Positions 6,801 to 10,337 of a stretch of 10,337 bases of DNA are shown here, piece by piece. A program made the position numbers and the translations under genes. The first letter of the stretch is position 1. Every line of letters starts with the position of its first letter. Source of the DNA: Ochromonadaceae sp. CCMP2298 (taxonomy: Eukaryota; Sar; Synurophyceae; Ochromonadales; Ochromonadaceae); the NCBI GenBank assembly GCA_026770595.1, contig MU634754.1:1-10337 (forward strand). Reading direction: 5' to 3'. The notes below the pieces were generated by a model that was not told the DNA's origin, searched no databases, and saw only the letters and a list, made by a program, of their open reading frames with translations.

Positions 6801-9800
6801 ATAGAGATGTAGAGATAGAGGGGGATTGGGGGAGTAGGGGTTTGGAGGGAGTTGCAGGGGATGGGGTTTGGAGGGAGTTGGATGAGGATAGGGGGTTGAA
6901 GGGGTTGGAAGTTAGAGGGGTTGAAGGGGGATAGAGGGGGGTTCAGCAGCGGCGCGCATGTGACACACAGGGACGGTGGCCATAGTAGGTCTACAGTACG
7001 TACCTTGCGCGTCCTCCAGGCACCACTGAGCATCCATCACGCCCAGGCTGTGTACCACATTGACTGTCGCCTGCTCGCGCATCTTCCGCAGCGACCCGCG
7101 CTTACTGGAAGTCAGGGCGGCTTGCAGGGCTCTTGCTGTGCCTGTGGGCAGGTCTCGCCAGGTTACGCCCATCTTGGCCAGCCCCTGCAGCGTGTTGGCT
7201 AAACCTTGTGATGTGTACTGCCCTGCTACGGGGGGGATCAGGCGCAGCAGTCGCAGCAGCCCCGGCTCGGACCCAGACACCGGGACGTTATCCCCTCCTG
7301 CATCTGCATCCTCCCCATCCCCTATGTCCCCCACATCGGTGTCCCCTGCCTCCCCCTCCTGCGCATCCCCGTCCCCGTCCCCTGCACGTCTTACCTTCGC
7401 GCCCGCCAGTCTGTATTTTCTGTACTGCACGCCCATGCCCCCCAGCGAGTACACGATGTTCGCTACTACCTAGGGGGTTAATACATAAAGAGGGGGTTAG
7501 TACATATATAAAAGGAGGTTTATATACTTAATATATGAGGCATGGTACCTGCTCGTTCGCCCGCCCATCGCTCGGGATGCTGCCCAGCAGCGCCCACTGC
7601 GCAGATGCAGGCAGGTCCTCCCAGCTGGCCCCCATCTTCTGCAAACCCAGCAAAGTGCTGCTCAGGGACTGCGGGAGCAGAGTGGCGGAGAGAGAAACCA
7701 GACGCTTTGCGATAGATAGGCGCAGTTCCTCGCTAAGGTCCCCCCACAGGACGTCCATCTTACTGAAACTCCACAAAGTGTTGGACAGCATCACACCGTC
7801 CATCGCGGGCAGAACCCTAGCCACTGTGCAAACAACCGTCTCCTGGAATGACGGGGGTAAGGTGGCAAACGTGGCTTGCATTTTGCCCAGCGCGTATATA
7901 CTGCTGGCGATCTCGCGCTCTCTCAGGCCCCCGCTGTGCAGCGAAAACATGTCACACATATTTGTGCGTGCTTTGGCGCTAACACTCCCCCAGGATAGGC
8001 CTATTTGCGAGAGCGCGTAGAGCAGGCGGCTGACCTCTGATGAGTCGAGGTGCGCAGCAGGCAGGCGCTCGAGTGCCCGCACCAGCGCAGAAGCGAAGGC
8101 CGGGCCGGCGTCCGTGTGACCCCCAGCCCCCCCAGCCATGCTAGCATCTGCGCCTGCGTCTGGGAGGTTGGCACCCCTCCCGGAAGGAGAACCTGAGTTC
8201 CGGGACGGGGACAGGGACGGTGGGGGTGGAGACAGGGGTAGGGGTGGGGATGGGGGGAGGAGGTCTCTGGGCTGCAGGCTGTAGCCCAGCTTGCCCAGGG
8301 CAGTGAGCGCGCCCACCGCATCGGCCACGCGCCTTGTACGCAGTGCTCCACTTCCCTTGCTCGTGCTACTGTCACTGCTACCACCGTCGCCACTGTCGCT
8401 ATCACTATCCAGCAGCGGCAGCAGCACCTCTCTGCATACCATCGCCAGCACCAACCCACACACCTGCGGCGACTGCGCCCCCCACTCGCCGCCCCCATCG
8501 GCCCAAGAGCCACCCCCAGACATGGTGTTCACCATCCCGCCTAGCACGTTCACCACCGCTGCCGCACCCACTCCTGCCCCTTCCCCTTCCCCGCCCAAGC
8601 TATTGCTACCACTGTCGAGCTGGTTGTGCGCAAATTGCAACTGCCGCAGAGCCTCGCCTAGTACGTCGGCAGCCACCGCACCCGCCTCGCTTTGCCCCGC
8701 CCGTATATGGGGAACCTGGGAACCATTGTCCCTGCTGTCCCTGTCCCTGCTGTCCCTACTGTCCCTACTGCTCCCACTGTTCCTACCGTCCCTACTGTCC
8801 CTGCTGTCCCTACTGTCCCTGCTGTCCCTGCTGTCCCTGCTGTCCCTGCTGTCTCGGCGCACCCCCATGCGGCCCAGACAAGCCAGTGCCTCTCCCAGCG
8901 CCGCCAGCCCCAGCCTGCCCGCCCACAGGTCCACCGACCCGCAGGCAGCTAGCAGCACCTCTGCAGAGTGGCCAGGCACCACCCCGCTCCGCACACCACT
9001 GCCACTGGGACTGCTGGTGGTGCGGCTGAGCGCCCTCAGAGAGCGCATGAATTGCTGCGTGTCCACTGCCCCCTCCAGACCCGCCAGAACCCCCACACCC
9101 TGTCCATACTGCCCCTGCCCATATTGCCCAGGGCCCCCACCCGAGCGCGCCCGCGCATAACCGCTCTGCCCCACACCGACACTAACACCGGCACTGGCAC
9201 CGACGCCCCCGCTAGCGCTAGCACGACCCCTCGGGTCCCTGCTGTCCCTACTGCCCCTACCATCCCTACTATCCCTGCTGTCTCTACTACCCCTGCTGTC
9301 CCTGCTGTCCCTACTGTTGCCTCTGTCCCTACTGCTGCTGCCTCTATCGTCCCTAGTGTTTCGAGCTGGGCCCGAAGCTGACCTGTCTCTACTGGCATTG
9401 ACGCTGTCTCCGTCGCCAGGGCTGGGGCTGTGGCTGCCGGCGGCCTCCGCGCTGCTTGAAACAGCCGTGTTGTGCAACATGCTCGAGGATCCAGTAGAAT
9501 GGGATGAGAATGGAGGAGACCCAGGGGGCCCGTGCATGTTTCCCACTGGTCTGTGGAGCAAGACAGGCGCCCGCTGTGACTGTGGCCTCAGCGCCATCGA
9601 GTGCGTCAGCAGCAGCAGCAGCGGGACCAGTAACGAGATCAACAGCGATCGTCGACTGCCCCCAGCGTGCCCATACCAGCAGTCGCGTCCACTGCTCCTG
9701 GTCCCTCCCCCCTCCTGCCTGATCCTCGGCGGCCCTTGCATCACTGAATCGCCCTGCCGACTGTCAGCGAGACCCGAACTGGGAGCCTCCTGAATGTGGA

Positions 9801-9813
9801 AGGATGGGCACAT
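3890..9813 (-). CDS. Gene B: long OPR-like helical-repeat protein, six exons, 1747 aa; putative organellar RNA-binding protein
   Basis: The CDS is complement(join(3890-3964, 4092-4130, 4196-6463, 6638-6768, 7004-7469, 7549-9813)), 5244 nt with stop, TAG at 3892-3890. All junctions are GT-AG and keep frame; several restore the repeat consensus exactly (NTLLGLAK|MGVRW, PQ|ELGLTLWSL). About twenty repeats of ~38 residues of the type xLaNTLWxLxKMGxxWxxLPxxxxxxL occur from residue ~306 to the end. They are interrupted by long disordered inserts: Ser-Arg-Asp tracts, an acidic insert at the start of exon 2, Asp/Glu/Gly and Ala/Ser runs in exon 4. The helix-pair pattern resembles octotricopeptide/RAP-associated repeats of organelle RNA-binding proteins, but no RAP domain or other catalytic domain is seen. 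The first in-frame ATG is at 9813; the frame is open further upstream to a TAG at 9915-9913 with only a GTG in between, so an upstream exon is not excluded. A hydrophobic stretch lies at residues 57-69. RNA binding is inference. Confidence 0.82.
3965..4091 (-). other. Gene B intron 5 (127 nt, phase 0) with CATA repeats
   Basis: Donor CTGCAG|GTACGTAGAATG, acceptor GTATGTATGAACAG|GCGCCAACAG. It leads into the last exon (3964-3890), encoding APTEDLTASLTASLYARMGDPRTR and the TAG stop. It is rich in TATG repeats; plus-strand (CATA)5 lies at 4051-4070. ATGTATTAACCC, as in intron 1, offers a branch-point candidate. Confidence 0.82.
4051..4070. repeat. (CATA)5 microsatellite in gene B intron 5
   Basis: Five perfect CATA units lie within a broader CATA/CACA-rich stretch from about 3971 to 4070. 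Confidence 0.9.
4092..4130 (-). other. Gene B exon 5, 39-nt microexon encoding one repeat helix
   Basis: The 13 codons ELGLTLWSLSLLQ lie between acceptor CTACAG and donor GTACGTAG. They match the first helix of the repeat (compare ELAWTLWSLGRLQ in exon 4). Both flanking introns are phase 0, so skipping it would remove one helix without shifting the frame. Confidence 0.85.
4131..4195 (-). other. Gene B intron 4 (65 nt, phase 0)
   Basis: Donor CCGCAG|GTAAGAAAAC, acceptor CCCCCCTACAG|GAGCTG. Without splicing the frame stops within ten codons. Splicing to the next 39-nt exon gives NPQ|ELGLTLWSLSLLQ, a textbook repeat helix. Confidence 0.88.
6464..6637 (-). other. Gene B intron 3 (174 nt, phase 0)
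   Basis: Donor CCAAG|GTACGTACTGTGTAC, acceptor CACATCCCACAG|ATGGGTGTG. It joins NTLLGLAK to MGVRWGD, which reconstitutes the repeat consensus seen intact elsewhere (NTLQGLAKMGVTWRDL), so the junction is well supported. The intron opens with GTAC followed by three exact GTACTGT copies (6633-6613). CTAAC in CATCTAACGCC is a possible branch point. Confidence 0.9.
6769..7003 (-). other. Gene B intron 2 (235 nt, phase 1)
   Basis: Donor CAAG|GTACGTACTGTAGAC, acceptor CTACGTGTGCAG|TGGAGTCC. The split codon G|TG gives Val and joins CLEDAQ to ESGSSARKRL. Most of the intron is pyrimidine-rich on the sense strand (CCAACCCC and CTCCCTCCAAACCCC blocks), ending in CTACATCT-type tandem copies before the acceptor. 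Confidence 0.8.
6779..6880 (-). repeat. Simple tandem repeats inside gene B intron 2
   Basis: On the plus strand, TAGAGATG-type copies run from about 6779 to 6818. Then GGGGTTTGGAGGGAGTTG occurs exactly twice, at 6837-6854 and 6863-6880 (period 26). On the sense strand these form an exceptionally long polypyrimidine region leading to the acceptor. Confidence 0.8.
7470..7548 (-). other. Gene B intron 1 (79 nt, phase 0)
   Basis: Donor CAG|GTACCATGCC, acceptor TTAACCCCCTAG|GTAGTA. It joins RANEQ to VVANIVYSLGGMGV, which begins a repeat unit. It contains a yeast-like branch-point sequence TACTAAC (7502-7496), its A about 27 nt from the acceptor, and a second TATTAAC (7483-7477) in a duplicated ATGTAYTAACCCCCT block. 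Confidence 0.85.
8728..8856 (-). repeat. Ser-Arg-Asp coding minisatellite, tract 2 of gene B
   Basis: A 9-bp-period repeat (plus strand CTGTCCCTG/CTGTCCCTA) encodes RDS units at residues about 320-362. It sits directly after LACLGRMGVR, that is, in the middle of a helical repeat, and pushes that repeat apart. The plus-strand frame over it reads as SLLSLL and is a shadow. Confidence 0.9.
9223..9360 (-). repeat. Ser-Arg-Asp coding minisatellite, tract 1 of gene B
   Basis: It encodes a mixed RDS/RGS/RDG/RDP run at residues about 152-197, in the disordered region between the N-terminal hydrophobic segment and the first helical repeat. The same 9-bp unit is used as in the tract at 8728-8856, about 370 bp away, with more substitutions. 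Confidence 0.88.
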
Positions 9814-10337
9814 AAGACTGCGTGGAGAGGTAGTAGCACTTCCCTGGACTTGCAGTGCCACTGTCCTTTGGCGTGCAATCCAAAATCCGATGGTATTTTT
9901 TTTTTTTTTGGGCTAGATTAGAGTTACAGCGCGCGGGGGCTTCCTAATCCTACGTCCTCGAGATGCCGCTAAAGAGCGAGCCTCGGGACTTGTGCACGGC
10001 ATTCCGCCCCTGTGACAGGGTTACCGGCGTTTTGGGTTCAGCAACTTACCATGGATGTCGTGTTGCCACGCGTGCCCATGACATGGCCGCTGTGTTGCCA
10101 CGTGGCCATGTGTGCCCCGACTATCCTAACTACTAAACTACCTATGACTTACTCCTCCCACAGCCACGCTGATGGACTCCCCGCGCCGAAGTGGCCGTCG
10201 TTACCTTGGGCTATGCATTGCACTAGCTACCACCAGAGTAGAAAGGGTGAGACTGTAACTTCTCTGCCCTAATAGATCGCCTTCGCAATCAGCAACGTCT
10301 GAAGCTCGCACATGTCTGCCGGCGGCTAGCTCGCTCC
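9814..10337. other. Upstream region of gene B, no gene recognised
   Basis: This is presumed promoter/5' UTR of gene B on the minus strand. It contains a T14 run (9896-9909) and an imperfect duplication with period 32 around GTGTTGCCACG (10060-10070 and 10092-10102). A short open frame at 10012-10272 (+) has no domain-like composition and is not called. On the minus strand, ATGGTAAGT at about 10053-10045 looks like a donor site, so a small upstream exon of gene B is possible but unproven. Confidence 0.4.

Noticed and set aside
8728-8856. Regular short repeats that could be mistaken for a CRISPR array
   Set aside because: The period is 9 bp with no spacers; it is a coding minisatellite in a eukaryotic gene.
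8291-9160. 289-codon plus-strand open frame rich in SLLSLL
   Set aside because: It is the antisense shadow of the Ser-Arg-Asp repeats and GC-rich codons of gene B.
9604-9621. Short (CAG)n run, and a similar one near 6356-6369
   Set aside because: Only four or five units within coding sequence; ordinary for GC-rich low-complexity codons.
9859-9861. GTG as the start codon of gene B
   Set aside because: This is a eukaryotic spliced gene; the first in-frame ATG is at 9813-9811, and GTG initiation is not expected.
10045-10056. Minus-strand CCATGGTAAGTT as a start-codon exon of gene B spliced to a downstream acceptor such as TCTAG at about 9913
   Set aside because: The frame could stay open, but a Met-only exon followed by a poly-Lys run is weakly supported without transcript data.
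10012-10272. 86-codon plus-strand open frame near the right edge
   Set aside because: No recognisable domain; the Met/His/Pro-rich composition differs from neighbouring genes and it overlaps the duplicated GTGTTGCCACG sequence.

Overview
The window looks like nuclear DNA of a unicellular, probably algal, protist. Two genes have clear GT-AG introns with conserved reading frames, there is no operon-like packing, and the proteins belong to families expanded in algae and other protists: kinesin-light-chain-type TPR proteins and long octotricopeptide-like (OPR-like) helical-repeat proteins. A degenerate array related to TTAGGG and a possible plastid-style leader would fit a stramenopile, pelagophyte or haptophyte alga, but the lineage cannot be fixed from this window.

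Layout. (1) Bases 2-295 (+) are the 3' end of a gene whose C-terminus resembles the end of a hemerythrin/HHE domain. (2) Bases 296-861 hold no convincing gene, only a TA microsatellite, a small palindrome and the presumed promoter/leader of the next gene with three short upstream ORFs. (3) Gene A (+, 862-3623) has two exons (862-1647 and 1815-3623) and encodes 864 aa: a TIR-like N-terminal domain with the WCLFEL motif of the TIR catalytic helix, followed by about ten 42-residue TPRs. (4) Bases 3624-3889 are a short convergent intergenic region with a 19-nt direct repeat and a C-rich telomere-like array. The array reaches into the stop codon of the next gene and is G-rich on that gene's sense strand. 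(5) Gene B (-, 9813-3890) has six exons, reconstructed here as 9813-7549, 7469-7004, 6768-6638, 6463-4196, 4130-4092 and 3964-3890. It gives one 1747-aa protein with about twenty helical repeats of the type NTLWxLxKMGxxWxxLP. (6) Bases 9814-10337 are upstream of gene B, with a T14 run, a short imperfect duplication and no supported gene.

The two complete genes are convergent. Nothing shows that they share a pathway. Gene A is best read as a TIR-like/TPR signalling or sensor protein, gene B as a putative organellar RNA-binding helical-repeat protein. The most unusual features are an 11-nt extended 5' splice-site sequence (GTACGTACTGT) in three of six introns, an intron built from 42-nt tandem copies of its own donor region, a G-quadruplex-capable array starting at gene B's stop codon, and two introns of gene B at the same position within the protein repeat.
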